The notes: generated by a model not told the origin, from the sequence alone. A stretch of 64,000 bases of DNA from Okapia johnstoni (GCA_024291935.2 CM044311.1:24990001-25054000), one strand, 5' to 3'; numbered from the stretch's first letter, positions 11,380-24,006 are shown. A program made the numbers and translations.

Positions 11380-13073
11380 ATAAATGTGTGAAAAGCTAAA
11401 ATAAAACTTTACACTTAAAATCAGTAAGTTCATTAAAAAAGAAATGTTGTCTCTCATTATTCTAGAATTTAACACAATCCTAGGGCAGAAAAACAGTTAT
11501 TAGAAACATTTGACTAAACCATTGAATGTGTTCAAATTGTATTGCACAGAGCACATTTATTAGGGACTCATATTCACTATGCCTATTTATCTTAACCTAT
11601 CATCCCTTGGACAACTTCACACTATATGCCACAGAAATATGTCATTATAGACTTTAATTGCATGCATTTTATGGCTGCTGCCAACATAAGGGTAAAAAGA
11701 TTAATCATTTTGGCACTTAGTGAACATACTAGGGCCTTTTAAAGGTTTCAATCTTGTTCATTTTTCTGAAGGGTTCATTTGAATGCACAGAAGTACATTT
11801 TGATTGACTACCTTTCCCACTATTTCAATGATCAAACTAAAAGCCAAGATATTTATCAATTAAAAGAAAAACCCACTAGGAATTACAGTACACCTGGGAG
11901 TAAAAATGTTGAATAAAACTCGTGATTTTGGTTGAAAGATTCTTGCATTGTTTCAAATAAAATGGCAAAGAAATACCTTATTTTTTAAGTATTTATTTTT
12001 TCCAAAATGACACGTTTATATGTGGTTAGGAATAAAGGTTGTGAGCGAATTGGAGGATGCTAGGTGCTTTTAAGATGTTCTAAAACAAAAGCACAGTTCA
12101 ACTTTCTATCAAACATTGAATTGAACAGTAAGCAGAACTTTCCGTAGATTAAATAAAAATTGTTCTGTGCTCAATTCTGCTGGTGTCTATGACCTCTGGT
12201 TAACTTTTAGGCTTTCAATTTGGCTTTGTTCTGGAACACTTTTTCCTGCATCACTTACTTTCAGTTACTCTGGAGGGAAAAATGTATTATCAAAAGCAAT
12301 GGCTACTTATGACACTGCTTCTAGAATATTACAGCTTGATAGCTAATCTTAGGTTCCTGCTATTTCAAACAGATTCTAGGATTTTGTTTTTCTTACGTCC
12401 AGTCATGTCAAATCAAACATTATTAGCTTGCTAAAGAGAAACGCTTGGGATAGTTTACAATACTGTTTGACTGGTGAATAAGAAATGCTATCCCATGAGT
12501 GTAAGAAACAATGAAATGTGAAGGGTGTTGTAACTGACTAGATCAGAGCACAATAGACTGAAATCCCTAAATTCTACCTCTGTGCATCACATTCACCCTA
12601 CAGTAAAACCTCAGCATTTTTAGGATCATTGCTACAGGTAACATCCTACACTGGAAAAAGGGACACCAAAAGTACCCATGTAGCACAGCTCCTCAGATTA
12701 TCTTGCTTCTTTTCCCACTGAGATATGTCTTGACCCATAGTTCTAAGATCAAAAGTCCTTGTTATAACATGATACATGCAATAATTTCCTTGGAGAAGAA
12801 AAGTAATTTTTAAATGATAGAGAAAAGAAAAGGATGTTAATGATATGATTTGAAAGTTCATTGACATATCAGTCAATTAGTACTTGGTAATGATTAAGTA
12901 AATTATTTTGCAGTTAACTTGGAGGCATGCCCAAATTATGAACAGATTCTCCTCTAACTTTGTTTTCTCACACTCAGTAGCTGTCTTGAAAGTACAAATG
13001 GATGTTGGAAATCTTCTGAGAGCACATACCCATCACTGCATTTTTGTATCCTTATTGTAAACTGAATGACTTC
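11380..13073. other. repeat-free unique block
   Basis: About 1.7 kb with no recognised interspersed repeat. The part at about 11640-11900 contains runs such as attttatggctgctgccaac and gattgactacctttcccac that look information-rich rather than decayed repeat. No open frame is credible. It is a candidate conserved non-coding region, inferred only from the absence of repeats. Confidence 0.45.
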
Positions 13074-13085
13074 AACTTTATGCTA

Positions 13086-13386
13086 GTGAGTAAAAGTCAC
13101 TCAGTCGTGTCCGACTCTTTGTGACCCCATGGACGATACAGTCCATGTAGTTCTTCAGGCAAGATTACTGGAGTGGGAGTCTTTCCTTTCTCCAAGGGAT
13201 AACTTCCCAACCTAGGGATTAAACCCAGGTCTTCTGCATTGCAGGAAGACTCCTTACCCGCTGAGACACAAGGGAAGCCCAAGAATACTGGAGTGGGTAG
13301 CCTATCCCTTCTCCAGCAGATATTCCCAACCCAGGAATAGAACCAAGGTCTCCTGCATTGCAGAGGGATTCCTTACCAACTGAGCT
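13086..13386 (-). mobile_element. composite Bov-tA SINE (one and a half units) with TSD
   Basis: A complete reverse unit (13092-13280) runs directly into a second partial unit (13281-13386) that again has ggtctcctgcattgcag and a head block. A perfect 12-bp TSD encloses the whole (13074-13085 and 13387-13398). It is therefore one insertion of a partially dimeric SINE rather than two events. Confidence 0.85.
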
Positions 13387-13968
13387 AACTTTATGCTAAT
13401 TCATATACAAATATATTCTAAATTAAATTTATGTACTTATAAAGAATTTCCTTAAACGTTTAGTGACAAATATTTTTCTAAATCGATCGTTATCACAAAT
13501 TTGCCTTTTAAGTTGTATATAATCCTTGACCTGATAAAAAACTACATGTTGCTATTCTACAAGTAACCACCACATGTGGATATTTTTTTTCTGTTTCCAC
13601 TTTGAAATTTCTACACAACAGAGAGTGACAACTAGGATTATGTAATATAAAATTATGCACAATCCTGTAGTGTCAGCAAGTAGCATATGAAATTTCTAAA
13701 AAGCACCAATAAAATAGTCAGAGAAGCAAAGTTAGGATCTTTGATTTCCCTAATTCTAGCAGGCTGAAGAGAACTTTGTAAATAGCACAGCTGTGTTGAT
13801 ACATGTGAGCCGCCACCACAACTTCCAGGTAATCTGATTTTTCATGTGACAGTCTTCTTTGCTGCTCGGTACAGCAAGCTGCTAGTATGACAGAATTGGC
13901 TAGCTGCTTCTGTTTCTGTGGTTAGAGATGTCCAAACAAAAGTAAAATGATTTCAAGTCTATTCCATA

Positions 13969-14300
13969 AACTGTGTATGGGAAAGACAATAATATCCATC
14001 CCATCCCTACAAAAATGTTCATGCCATAATCCCTGGAAGCTAAGAATCTGTTGTGTTACATGCCAGAGGATCTCTGTGGGTAAAATGGAGCTCATACACT
14101 TTACTGAGATTACCCTGAATTGTCTGAATGAGGCCAATGTAACCATATAGGTCTTTAAAAATGGAAAAGGAAGGCAGAAAGTCAAAGTGAGATGGCAATG
14201 GAAGAAGCAGGAGTGATTCAAAACATGAAAGGGACTATATCTGTCTTGGCCAACTTTGGAAAAGAGAGAAGGTGGCCAAAAGCCGTGTATAGATGGTCTC
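13969..14300 (+). mobile_element. MLT1-like MaLR LTR fragment
   Basis: The order matches the mammalian MLT1 class: ccataatccctggaa, gttgtgttacatgcc, ggccaatgtaacca and an agtcaaagtgaga segment. MLT1 elements are non-autonomous ERVL-related LTR retrotransposons present in all placental mammals. A 130-codon antisense frame (13922-14314) lies across it and is considered fortuitous. Confidence 0.6.
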
Positions 14301-14309
14301 TGGAATGAG

Positions 14310-14970
14310 CGCATGTAGTGTATATGGTGCAGCCATTCTACTCCTTACCACTTACTGGACAGAAATGAAAACATATATTATACATAGACTTGTACATGGA
14401 TGTTCATAGCATTGTTAGCCCAAAATGGAAATGACTAATATTTCTATCAACAAGTGAACAGATAAATATATATTTAATACATAATCATACAAGGAAATAC
14501 TACACATAAAAACAGGAATTATTATAACATGCTATAACACATATATATCTCAAATAATTATACCAAGTGAAGAAGCCAGATAAGAAAAATAACATACACT
14601 TTTTAGTTTCATTTACATGAAAACTATAGAAAATTAAAACTAATCCCAGTCTCGTGGACAGAGGTGCCTGACGGGCTATAATCCAAGAAGCCGAAAAAGA
14701 GATATGACTTAGTGACTAAACAACAATAGTGACAAAAAACTCACAATGTTTGGTGGAGATCAAGGAGGGGAAAGATACAAAGATAGGCAAAAATGAAGGA
14801 TTACTTAGTGGCACATGGAAACTTCTTCAGGTAATGGGTATTATTATTAATTATCTTGATATTGCAGGTAGTTTTAGAAGGCTAAAAATCCGTAGAATCC
14901 CTCACACTGACATTTAAATACATGAAGTTTATTTCTATGTCAATTGCATCTCAATCCAAGCCAATAAAAA
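14310..14970 (+). mobile_element. old L1 3' region, interrupted
   Basis: Plus-strand sequence follows the L1 ORF2 end and 3' UTR: attgttagcccaaaatggaa, gaagccagataagaaaaata and a caatgtttggtgg-like 3' UTR. A short SINE-like piece at 14649-14730 splits it. It is heavily diverged with no intact frame. Confidence 0.6.
14649..14730 (+). mobile_element. BovB/SINE 3' fragment nested in old L1
   Basis: tggacagaggtgcctgacgg and acttagtgactaaacaacaa are the BovB-type 3' end. The tail of CAA units is typical. Only about 80 bp is present, and it sits inside L1 sequence. Confidence 0.65.
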
Positions 14971-15617
14971 TCCTGGTAATAAATGATACTTAGGTGTCTC
15001 ACTTAGTAAGCAAGATGCTTCCATATGATTTGAATGAAATATTAACTCTAAACGCTTTGCTATTATAAATACAGTGAAAATACATTTTTTGCTGGAGGCA
15101 AGTAAACTTTGTGCATGTGATGTCTTGAATATCCATTAACTGCTTTAGAATGTTACACAGAATTTTAAAATTGTCAGTAGATTATAGGTAAAATACTTAG
15201 ACTCTCAGTTCCTTGACTGAAATCTCTAGTGAATGTTGAAAGCAGTAAAGTAGTAATATATTGCAATGTTCTATTTCAAGACATTTATATTTTAGTGGCA
15301 AGTGAGAGGCACATTTATGGGGTCTAGAGGACCCCACAAAATTTTTTAGTGTAGAGTTTACATCTAATGGATTAAATTTATTATGCCAAACAGATGTTTG
15401 CAATTGGTCATTTCCACACACTGGACATAAGAACTTGAAAATTAATATTTTTTTGAATTTTGGAAATAATTAATTATATATTATATATATAATTTTAGAT
15501 AATACGCTTTATATTGTCTTCCTAATGACAGTAAAATTTGAATGGACTTTTAAATTACAGATTTTAAAATAGTGTAATGCATATAATCAATTATAAACTC
15601 ATGGGAATAATGTAAAA

Positions 15618-16222
15618 TATTTGTTGTTCAGTCGCTAATTTGTGTCTAACTCTTTGTGGCTCCATGGAATGTAGCAAGCCAGGTTCCTCTGTCCTTCACT
15701 ATTTCCTGCAGTTTGCTCAAATTCATGTCCATTGAGTCGGTGATGCATCAATCATCTCATCCTCTGCCATTCCCTTCTCCTTTTAGCTTTCAATCTTTTC
15801 CTGCATTAGGGTCTTTTCCAATGAGTTGGCTCTTCGTATCAGGTGGCCAAAGCATTGGAGCTTCAGCTTCAGCGTAAGTTCTTTCAATGAATATTCAGGA
15901 TTGATTTCCTTTAGGACTGACTGGTTTGATCTTACAGTCTAAGGGACTCTCAAGAGTCCTCTCCAATGCCACAGTTCAAAAGCATCAACTCTTCAGTGCT
16001 CAGCTTTCTTTATGGTCCAACTCTTATCCATACATGACTACTGAAAAAAACATAGCTTTGACTATACAGACCTTTGTCAGCTAAGTGATGTTTCTGCTTT
16101 TTAATATGCTGCCTATATTTGTCATAGCTTTCTTCTAAGTGGCAAGCGTCTTTTAATTGCATGGCTGCAGTCACCAGCCATAGTAACTTGGAGCCCAAGA
16201 AAATTAAATCTGTCACTGCTTC
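15618..16222 (-). mobile_element. BovB LINE 3' fragment
   Basis: About 600 bp of the BovB 3' end on the minus strand: the terminal gttgttcagtcgct, the ORF2 C-terminal segment and a 5' truncation near 16222. A perfect 7-bp TSD (15611-15617 and 16223-16229) flanks it. It is more diverged than the 19.2-kb or 28.4-kb copies, and its reading frame is broken repeatedly. Confidence 0.85.
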
Positions 16223-16229
16223 TGTAAAA

Positions 16230-16813
16230 CAATACAAAACTCAATAATCTAATTTTTAAAACAAAGGCATTTCTCTTTAGTATTTCCAGGATTTGAATTT
16301 CACCAACTTGTGTTGACAAATATTATCTCTAAAAATGTGACCTTCTCATTTACAAATTAACAGAAATACTCACGTAAAATAATAACCACATATATTTAGA
16401 TATTCAGTGCTCTTTGAAAGGTTGGGAACAAAAGACAAAAAGTTTTTCAGTCCCTTTGTCATGTCTAGAAAATATAAACAGAAAATTTTTCCAATTTTAC
16501 CATCTTTTTGAACATATGTGTGAAAAGTCTACTCCAAATTTTAATAAGTTTTATTGAACTCAAAAGAATTTTTGAGAGAAGAAAACAATATTGTTTATTT
16601 TACAACTATTTTCTAAAGGGATCTAACTTCTAGATATAAAAAATGTTTATTTAATTATCTTATTTATATCAAATATCCAATATTTTGAAGGACTTTATGC
16701 ATTTCTTTGCATATCTTTTCTTCTCAGTCTATGCTGTTCTTAGGCATCCATAATGATGTAAGACTGGGATTACAGGCAAACTCAGTATAAATTCCTGTTA
16801 TTCCACCTCTTCT
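16230..16813. other. unclassified AT-rich DNA
   Basis: No repeat family or coding feature was recognised between the BovB at 15.6 kb and the next SINE. Confidence 0.5.
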
Positions 16814-17030
16814 CTTGTTTAGTCACGAAGTCGTTTCTGACTCTTTAGTGACTCCATGGGCTGTAGCCCACCAGGCTCCTCTGTCCATGGAATTTCCCAG
16901 GCAAGAATACTAGAGTGTGCTGTTATTTCCTTCTCCAGGGGATTTTCCTGACCCAGGGATTGAACTCGTGTCTCTTATGTCTCCTGCATTTCCAGGTGAA
17001 TTCTTTACCACTAGGGCCAATGGGAAGCTT
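16814..17030 (-). mobile_element. Bov-tA type SINE
   Basis: A near full-length reverse copy, from gtttagtcacgaagtcg to the head-side block caatgggaagctt. The variant middle with tcttatgtctcctgcattt marks the subfamily that has an extra insertion before the B box. Confidence 0.85.
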
Positions 17031-17490
17031 GAATTGTAAGCAAGCTCTTCCTTGTGCTCAGACCTACGCTTTTATCAACAGCAAGTCATTGCCACCAAAA
17101 ATGGACAAAACTAGCAACTTCTCCTCCCCAATATTGGTGTCATAATTTCTATTAAAATTGAAAAAATATGATAGTTCACATAAAAATATAAAAGTGTAAC
17201 AACAATGCCATTTCCCAAGAACTCTTTGCCTATTTATTTACCAATTTTGTTATATAGTCTTTTAGGTTGCATTGAAATCACAACTCTAAGAGCTGAGATA
17301 GGTAGTCGATTTCATCTTTTGGATTAACTCCAATAAAATAATAGAGATGATCAGTACAGCATCTTGAAAACAATTCTGTAGCCACAACGGCTTTTCTGAG
17401 TGTAGGTAATAAATGAGATATTAACATTAGGTGTCCATGAGATATTAACATCACTTGTTCAAGAGTTACCAACACTCAAGCTGTTCTTTT

Positions 17491-17771
17491 TTAAAAAGTG
17501 TATTTATTTTGAATGCACGTGGTCTCTGTTGCTACACGAGGGCTTTCTCATTGCAGAGAGCAGCGACTACTCTCTAGTTGCAGTGCTCAGGTTTCTCACT
17601 GTGGTGGCTTCCCTTGTTGCAGAGCATAGGCTCTAGACACTCTGGCTTCAGTAGTTGCAGCGCATGGGCTTAGTTGCCCCGAGGCATGTGGTATTTCCCT
17701 GGACCAGCAATTGAACCAGGGTCCCCTACTTTGCAAGGAGGATTCTTAACCAATGGACCACCAGGGAAACC
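17491..17771 (-). mobile_element. CHR-type tRNA SINE with TSD
   Basis: A reverse CHR copy: gactactctctagttgcag, gtggtggcttcccttgttgc and the head ccaatggaccaccaggg. Flanking 16-bp duplications agree at 14 positions (17475-17490 and 17772-17787). Confidence 0.85.
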
Positions 17772-18234
17772 CTCAAGTTATTCTTTTCGTCTGTGATGTC
17801 TATAGAAGAGATGGTCACGCATCTGGTTAACAGTGTTTGTATTTGTTTATTGTTATACTCTCAAAATTGAATAGCATGATTCTACCATCCAGAGACATAT
17901 AGTTTTCTTGGGAGTATTGTGAGTTTGGTATTCAGAGTGCATCACTGGAACGAACTGTGAAAGCGCAGAAGAAAGGGGAGAGGAGAAGACCCACCAGATT
18001 GACAGTCCCTGATGAGATTGCAAATTAAGTATAAGATTTTGGATTTTTATTTCACACACTAAGGGAAATTATGGGACTAAGTAGGCAACTGTCATAACCA
18101 TAGTAATGCCAAAACCATATTCCAAATTTTGCAAGATGAGTGTCATAGAAATAGAACATGTGAAATTGAGCAAATGTGTGCCTGATGGCAGGGAAATTTG
18201 TAAGAAAGAAGTGACACTATTAGGTTAAGAAAAT

Positions 18235-18380
18235 TATTGTTCAGTCACTAAGCCATGACCAACTTTTTGCGATCTCATGGACTGCACCCACCAGCCTCCT
18301 CTGTCCTTTACTATCTCTTGGAATTTGCTCAAACTCATGTCCATTTAATTGGTGATGCCATCCAACCATCTCATCCTCCA
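18235..18380 (-). mobile_element. BovB LINE, 146-bp 3' fragment with TSD
   Basis: Only the last ~146 bp of BovB is present, from attgttcagtcactaag to the catctcatcctcc block. A perfect 10-bp TSD (18225-18234 and 18381-18390) proves it is a severely 5'-truncated insertion rather than a remnant of a larger copy. Confidence 0.9.
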
Positions 18381-18478
18381 TTAAGAAAATATGAGATTCT
18401 AATGCAAGAAATAGAAATTAGAACAAAAATAACAAATAAGTTACCAGGGAAATATTTGAAATATTAATATGGGGTCTT

Positions 18479-18974
18479 TTTTTTTTTTAATAAATATATT
18501 TATTTTAGTTGGGGGCTAATTACTTTACAATATTGTAGTAGTTTTTGACATACATTGACATGAATCAGCCATGGGTTTACATGTGTTCCCCATCCTGAAC
18601 CCTCCTCCCACCTCCCTCCCCATCCCATCCCTCTGGATCATCCCAATGCCCCAGCCCTGAGCATTTGTCTCATGCATAGAACATGAAATGGTGTTCCGCT
18701 TCACATATGATAATATACATGTTTCAATGCTATTGTCCCAGAACGTCCCACCCTCACCTTCTTCCTCAGAGTCCACAAGACTGCTCTATGCATCTGTGTC
18801 TCTTATTCTGTCTTGCATATAGGGTTACCGTTACCATCTTTCAAATTCCATATATATGCATTAGTATACTGTATTGGTGTTTTTCTTTCTGGCTTACTTC
18901 ACTCTGTATAATGGGCTCCAGTTTCATCCATCTCAATAGAACCAATTCAAATGTATATTTTTTTAATGGCTGAG
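18479..18974 (-). mobile_element. L1 3' end, 5'-truncated, with TSD
   Basis: An antisense ruminant L1 copy of about 496 bp: the T-run is at 18479-18490, then the 3' UTR and a short segment from the end of ORF2. A perfect 14-bp TSD lies at 18465-18478 and 18975-18988. An 83-codon minus-strand frame (18525-18776) corresponds to the one at 2322-2573, with 71 of 83 residues identical by direct comparison. Confidence 0.92.
18600..18631 (-). other. G-quadruplex-type motif in L1 3' UTR
   Basis: C-runs on the plus strand (near 18600, 18607, 18614, 18618, 18624 and 18629) give six short-looped G-runs on the L1 sense strand, the counterpart of the motif at 2472-2510. Confidence 0.7.
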
Positions 18975-19210
18975 TAATATGGGGTCTTACAAGCAAGGAT
19001 TTGGAAGAAAATTGAAGTTTACTGTTTCTTGACACAGGAGAAATGGTGCTTTATTCTGTGAAAGAGAATAGGGAATGGATACAAGTTGGGAAACGTAAGA
19101 GATTATTAGATTAAATTTTAAACTTAGACTGAAAGTGTTAGAAGCCCAAATAAGGATGAGGGAAAATGAGAGGGATTCTGATAAACAGTTTCAATAAATG
19201 AGAGTCTAAG

Positions 19211-19936
19211 TTCAGTTCAGTTCAGTCGCTCAGTCGTGTCCAACTCTTTGCGACCCCATGAATTGCAGCACGCCAGGCCTCTCTGTCCATCACCAACTCC
19301 CAGAGTCTACCCAAACCCATGTCCATCGAGTCGGTGATGCCATCCAACCATCTCATCCTCTGTCATCCCCTTCTCCTCCTGCCCCCAGTCCTACCTAGCA
19401 TTAGGGTCTTTTCCAATGAGTCAACCCTTCGCATGAGGTGGCCAAAGTATTGGAGTTTCAGCTTCAACATCAGTCCTTCCAATGAACACCCAGGATTGAT
19501 CTCTTTTAGGATGGATTGATTGGATCTCCTTGCAGTCCAAGGGACTCTCAAGAGTCTTCTCCAACACCACAGTTCAAAAGCATCAATTCTTCGGCGCTCA
19601 GCCTTCTTCACTGTCCAACTCTCACATCCATACATGACCACTGGAAAAACCATAGCCTTGACTAGACGGACCTTTGTTGGCAAAGTAATGTCTCTGCTTT
19701 TCAATATGCTATCTAGGTTGGTCATAACCTTCCTTCCAAGGAGTAAATGTCTTTTAATTTCATGGCTGCAATCACCATCAGCAGTGATTCTGGAGCCCAA
19801 AAAAATAAAGTCTGACACTGTTTCCACTGTTTCCCCATCTATTTCCCATGAAGTGATGGGACCAGATGCCATGATCTCAGTTTTCTGAACGTTGAGCTTT
19901 AAGCCAACTTTTTCACCCTCCTCTTTACCTTCATCA
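19211..19936 (-). mobile_element. BovB LINE 3' fragment with TSD
   Basis: This relatively young copy covers the C-terminal end of the BovB ORF and the 3' end with repeated ttcag units. A perfect 10-bp TSD (19201-19210 and 19937-19946) defines it. A 169-codon minus-strand frame (19363-19872) encodes the region downstream of the RT domain, starting at MASGPITSWEIDGET and ending in GRRRRG after a frame change relative to the family. No RT catalytic motif is included. Confidence 0.93.
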
Positions 19937-19949
19937 AGAGTCTAAGAGA

Positions 19950-22063
19950 CAAAGTAAAATTGCTCAGACAGACTATGAAGAATAAGGAAAGATCTAAGTA
20001 CAAGCTAAGTACAAGTCTCATAGAAGGTCAATGATTACTGGGTATGTTTTGATATGTGTGTTTGCATGTGGAGGGAAGAAGAAGAAGTAGATTTGAAGGT
20101 GCCCACAATTGAGCCAAATCCCCAGGGAAACTGAAGTCTTATGTTATAAATGCTTACGTTGAAGCATAAGTCTTATCAGTTCTGAGGTCTAAGGCAGGTC
20201 TTGTGATATCTCAACTTCCTCAACCATGTCATAAGAGGTAGGTATCTAATAGGGTTTCTGTGAACATTTAATGTTAATAATGCACCACTTCACTTAGATG
20301 AGTGTCTTTACATAATAATAATAAAATCTAATTAATATTGGATTTTAAAATACTTAGCATTAATAAAAAAATTATTTCCACAAGATTAAACCAGCATTGC
20401 AAAGAAATAAAGTCTTTCACCACTAATTTAGTGATAGAATCAGTGATAAAATATAGGCTCCTTCACTTTACATATCGATATTTCCTCCCATTCCTCAATT
20501 AAAAGGAATTCATGAGTTTAGTTCTTAATGAAATATTACGTTGTCGTAAAATATAAAATATCTTTGGCTTAACTACTTTCCAGAAAAATACTGTTTTCTT
20601 TCTTTTGTTTTATCTTGATATATGTTACTGCTCAGTACACAGAAAAATCCTAGATTTAGTAAATCCATTTCAGGCAAGAAAAAGCAGAAATATATTTAGT
20701 CTGGTTAGAGAAAATAAAAAGATAAAAACTTTAATTTTCAGTATTAAGTACAGTTAAATTGTAACTTTTAAAGGATTAAATACTTGCTTCCCATTAAAAC
20801 TTAAAATAAAGAGCCTAAAGTAATTAAATGTTATAAAATCTCTTTTAAGTTATTCTGATTAATTAAAGCAATCTAGAGGAAAATAATTGCTTCCAGCTTT
20901 TAAATTGTAAGGTGAGAGAAGATTGATACAGAAAAACTAGACAGAAAGAAGAGATTACAGAAACTACATAGATAATAGTCTTAACAAAGACATCAAGCTT
21001 ATTAGATGGATATAAGTAATTGGTAAAGTTAACTTTGCAACTGGAGATATTAACATCTGTTTTGTAATTCTTGAATCTTACTTGTGTGTGGAAAAACACA
21101 ACTCATAAAAGATATTTAAATCTGTCATAAAAAAAAACAAGATAGTATGAGAAATATATTGTTTAATGTAATACTGAGCTCTGTCACTATCTGCCACTGA
21201 ATTATGAAATGTTAGAAATAAAGTCAAGAAACTTGGCATATAAAATTTTTGATATAAACTACTCAAGACATAAACATAAATGATGTTTGTTCAATGATGC
21301 CAAAATATACAAACCAGGGAATATCTGATACAGTAATCTTAAATTCAAGAAGTAGCAAAAAAAAAATATGTCCAAGTCTGTAGCTGATTCTGTATAAATA
21401 AATCATATTTCTATGAATAATTGTATGGACAGGTCAATTCATGTAGCATAAAATATAAAAATACAGTTTGATGAGTTTGTATCTATTTTATAAAACACTC
21501 TTCTTATAAGATACGTGCAGTTTCTCACTTTTTAAATCATCTATAATAAAATTTATATGTATCTCCAAGGAAGTGTATACGACCTAGGACTTTCCTTTCT
21601 CAACATTGGTGAACAAACGAAAAAGGAGACTGATGACTATCAAACAGTCAAAAACCATTATTTTGAAAAATAAAAAAAGAAAGAAAGAAAACAAATATAC
21701 TGAAGAGAAAACAACAGCTTTCTTCTTTGGCAACTGGTGAATGTCAAATCTAGGACTAAAGCCCTGGTCCCATAACTTCACACTGTGTAACTTCACTTTT
21801 AAAATATTGTACTTACGGCTGATAAATGTGCCATGTGTTTTCAATGGAAGTCACAAAAATGTCTACATCATAGAGTTGAGAGTTTTAGAGATTCGGGAGT
21901 GAACAGAGCTGAAGAACTGATTTCCACAGTTCGGCCCATGGCTACTGTGTCCCATCAGTAAGAAAGTAGAGAGATTTTTGAAGCAACATAGTCCAAAATG
22001 TTTGAAAATTGGCTATATACAACTAACATTAAAATTGCTTTAAATTTGTATTAAAAGATGAGT
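19950..22063. other. repeat-poor AT-rich intergenic DNA
   Basis: About 2.1 kb without a recognised element. Small local duplications (such as ctaagtacaag twice near 19994-20014) are present. There are no credible coding frames. Confidence 0.55.
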
Positions 22064-22074
22064 AAATGGATGAT

Positions 22075-22214
22075 GAGTAAATGGAATTCTCAAGGCTAGA
22101 ATATTGGAGTGGATAACCTTTCCCTTCTCCAGGGGTTTTCCCAAACCAGGGATCAAACCCAGGCCTCCCACATTGCAGGTGGATTCTTTACCAGCTGAGC
22201 CACGAGGGAAGCTG
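22075..22214 (-). mobile_element. Bov-tA type SINE, truncated, with TSD
   Basis: The reverse SINE lacks the BovB-derived tail and ends in the head gccacgagggaagct. A perfect 11-bp TSD (22064-22074 and 22215-22225) flanks it. The left TSD sits in a local tandem duplication of gatgagtaaatg. Confidence 0.8.
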
Positions 22215-22550
22215 AAATGGATGATACACAAATAGCTCACAGAATGGCACCAGGCTTCCTTATGATAAATTATTTTCATAGGTTCCAAAAATATTTCCAT
22301 AAGAAATCATTGAGATAAAAACTCCAGTTTCAACCTGTCAACATACAAATATTAATGCAGAAAGAGCTAAAGATCTACATTTAACATGGATGACCAAATT
22401 TAGTTAGATCAATAGCCACTGAAAAGTGACTTTTCTCTGATTTTCACTGTGTGCTTACTTGATTCAGTATTAGGATTAGCTCTAAGTAATTTATACAAGT
22501 TTATCATTTTCACAAAAATCAGTTTCAAAAAGCAAATTAGAAATGATTTC

Positions 22551-24006
22551 AAAGCTAGTGAAGGTGATGGAATTCCAGTTGAGCTATTTCAAATCCTGAA
22601 AGATGATGCTGTGAAAGTGCTCCACTCAGTATGCCAGCAAATCTGGAAAACTCAGCAGTGGCCACAGGACTGGAAAAAGTCAGTTTTCATTCCAATCCCA
22701 AAGAAAGGCAATGCCAAAGAATGCTCGAACTACCACACAATTGCACTCATCTCACACGCTAGCAAAGTAATGCTCAAAATTCTCCAAGCCAGGCTTCAGC
22801 AATACGCGAACTGTGAGCTTCCAGATGTTCAAGCTGGTTTTAGAAAAGGCAGAGGAACCAGAGATCAAATTGCCAACATCCGCTGAATCATTGAAAAAGC
22901 AAGAGAGTTCCAGAAAAATATCTACTTCTGCTTTATTGACTATGCCAAAGCCTTTGACTGTGTGGATTACAATAAACTGTGGAAAATTCTGAAAGAGATG
23001 GGAGTACCAGACCATCTGACCTGTCTCTTGAGGTCAGGAAGCAACAGTTAGAACTGCACATGGAACAACAGACTGGTTCCAAATAAGAAAAAGAGTACAT
23101 CAAGACTATATATTATCACCCTGCTTATTTAACTTATATGCAGAGTACATCATGAGAAATGCTGGGCTGGAAGAAGCACAAAGCTGGAATCAAGATTGCC
23201 AGGAGAAATATCAATAACCTCAGATATGCAGATGACACCATCCTTATGGCTGAAAGTGAAGGAGAACTAGAGCCTCTTAATGAAAGTGAAAGAGGAGAGT
23301 GAAAAAGTTGGCTTAAAGCTCAACATTCAGAAAACTAAGATTGTGGCATCTGGTCCCATCACTTCATGGGAAATATATGGGAAAACAGTGGAAACAGTGT
23401 CAGACTTTATTTTGGGGGGCTCCAAAATCACTGCAGATGATGATTGCAGCCATGAAATTAAAAGACGCTTACTCCTTGGAAGGAAGGTTTTGACCAACCT
23501 AGATAGCATATTGAAAAGCAGAGACATTACTTTGCCAACAAAGGTCCGTCTAGTCAAGGCTATTGTTTTTCCAGCGGTCATGTATGAATGTGAGAGTAGG
23601 ATGGTGAAGAAAGCTGAGCACTGAAGAATTGAGTGCTTTTGAACTGTGGTGTTGGAGGAGACTCTTGAGAGTCCCTTGGGCTGCAAGAAGATCCAACCAG
23701 TCCATCCTAAAGGAGATCAGTCCTGGGTGTTCATTGGAAGGACTGATGTTGAAGCTGAAACTCCAATACTTTGGCCACCTCATGCGAAGAGTTGACTCAT
23801 TGGAAAAGACCCTGATGCTGGGAAGGATTGGGGGCAGAAGGAGAAGGAGACGACAGAGGATGAGATGGCTGGATGGCATCACTGACTCAATGGACATGAG
23901 TTTGGGTGTTCAGAGAGTTGGTGTTGGACAGGGAGGCCTGGCGTGCTGCGATTCATGGGGTCGCGAAGAGTCGGACACAACTGAGTGACTGAACTGAACT
24001 GAACTG
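22551..24006 (+). mobile_element. BovB LINE, 1.46-kb 3' portion, plus strand
   Basis: From the start of the RT-coding region to the gaactgaactgaa 3' end. The short direct repeat aaagct at 22551-22556 and 24007-24012 may be its TSD, although the left copy overlaps the element. It faces the minus-strand BovB beginning at 24361, 354 bp away, in tail-to-tail orientation. Confidence 0.93.
22560..23990 (+). pseudogene. broken BovB reverse-transcriptase ORF
   Basis: BovB encodes an endonuclease-reverse transcriptase that copies its RNA at nicked chromosomal DNA; only the RT-to-C-terminal part is here. Visible blocks: GDGIPVELFQILKDDAVKVL near 22568, RT motif A with FIDYAKAFD near 22930-22955, the motif C YADD at 23225-23236, and the C-terminal block with LPTKVRLVKA near 23530. 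It is disrupted: a TGA replaces Trp near 22883 (in the NIRWIIEKA block), a deletion removes the residues after CLLR near 23030, and further frame changes follow before and after YADD and near 23625. The endonuclease domain is absent. It cannot encode a functional enzyme. Confidence 0.9.

Noticed and set aside
13922..14314. 130-codon minus-strand frame
   Set aside because: It lies antisense across an MLT1-like repeat and has no domain, start context or splice structure.
19363..19872. 169-codon minus-strand open frame as a host gene
   Set aside because: It is the C-terminal part of the BovB ORF in a TSD-bounded, 5'-truncated insertion.
19520..19888. 122-codon plus-strand frame (and similar frames at 28476-28844, 49193-49681 and 23327-23686)
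   Set aside because: These are antisense shadows of BovB coding sequence and recur in the same relative position in each copy.
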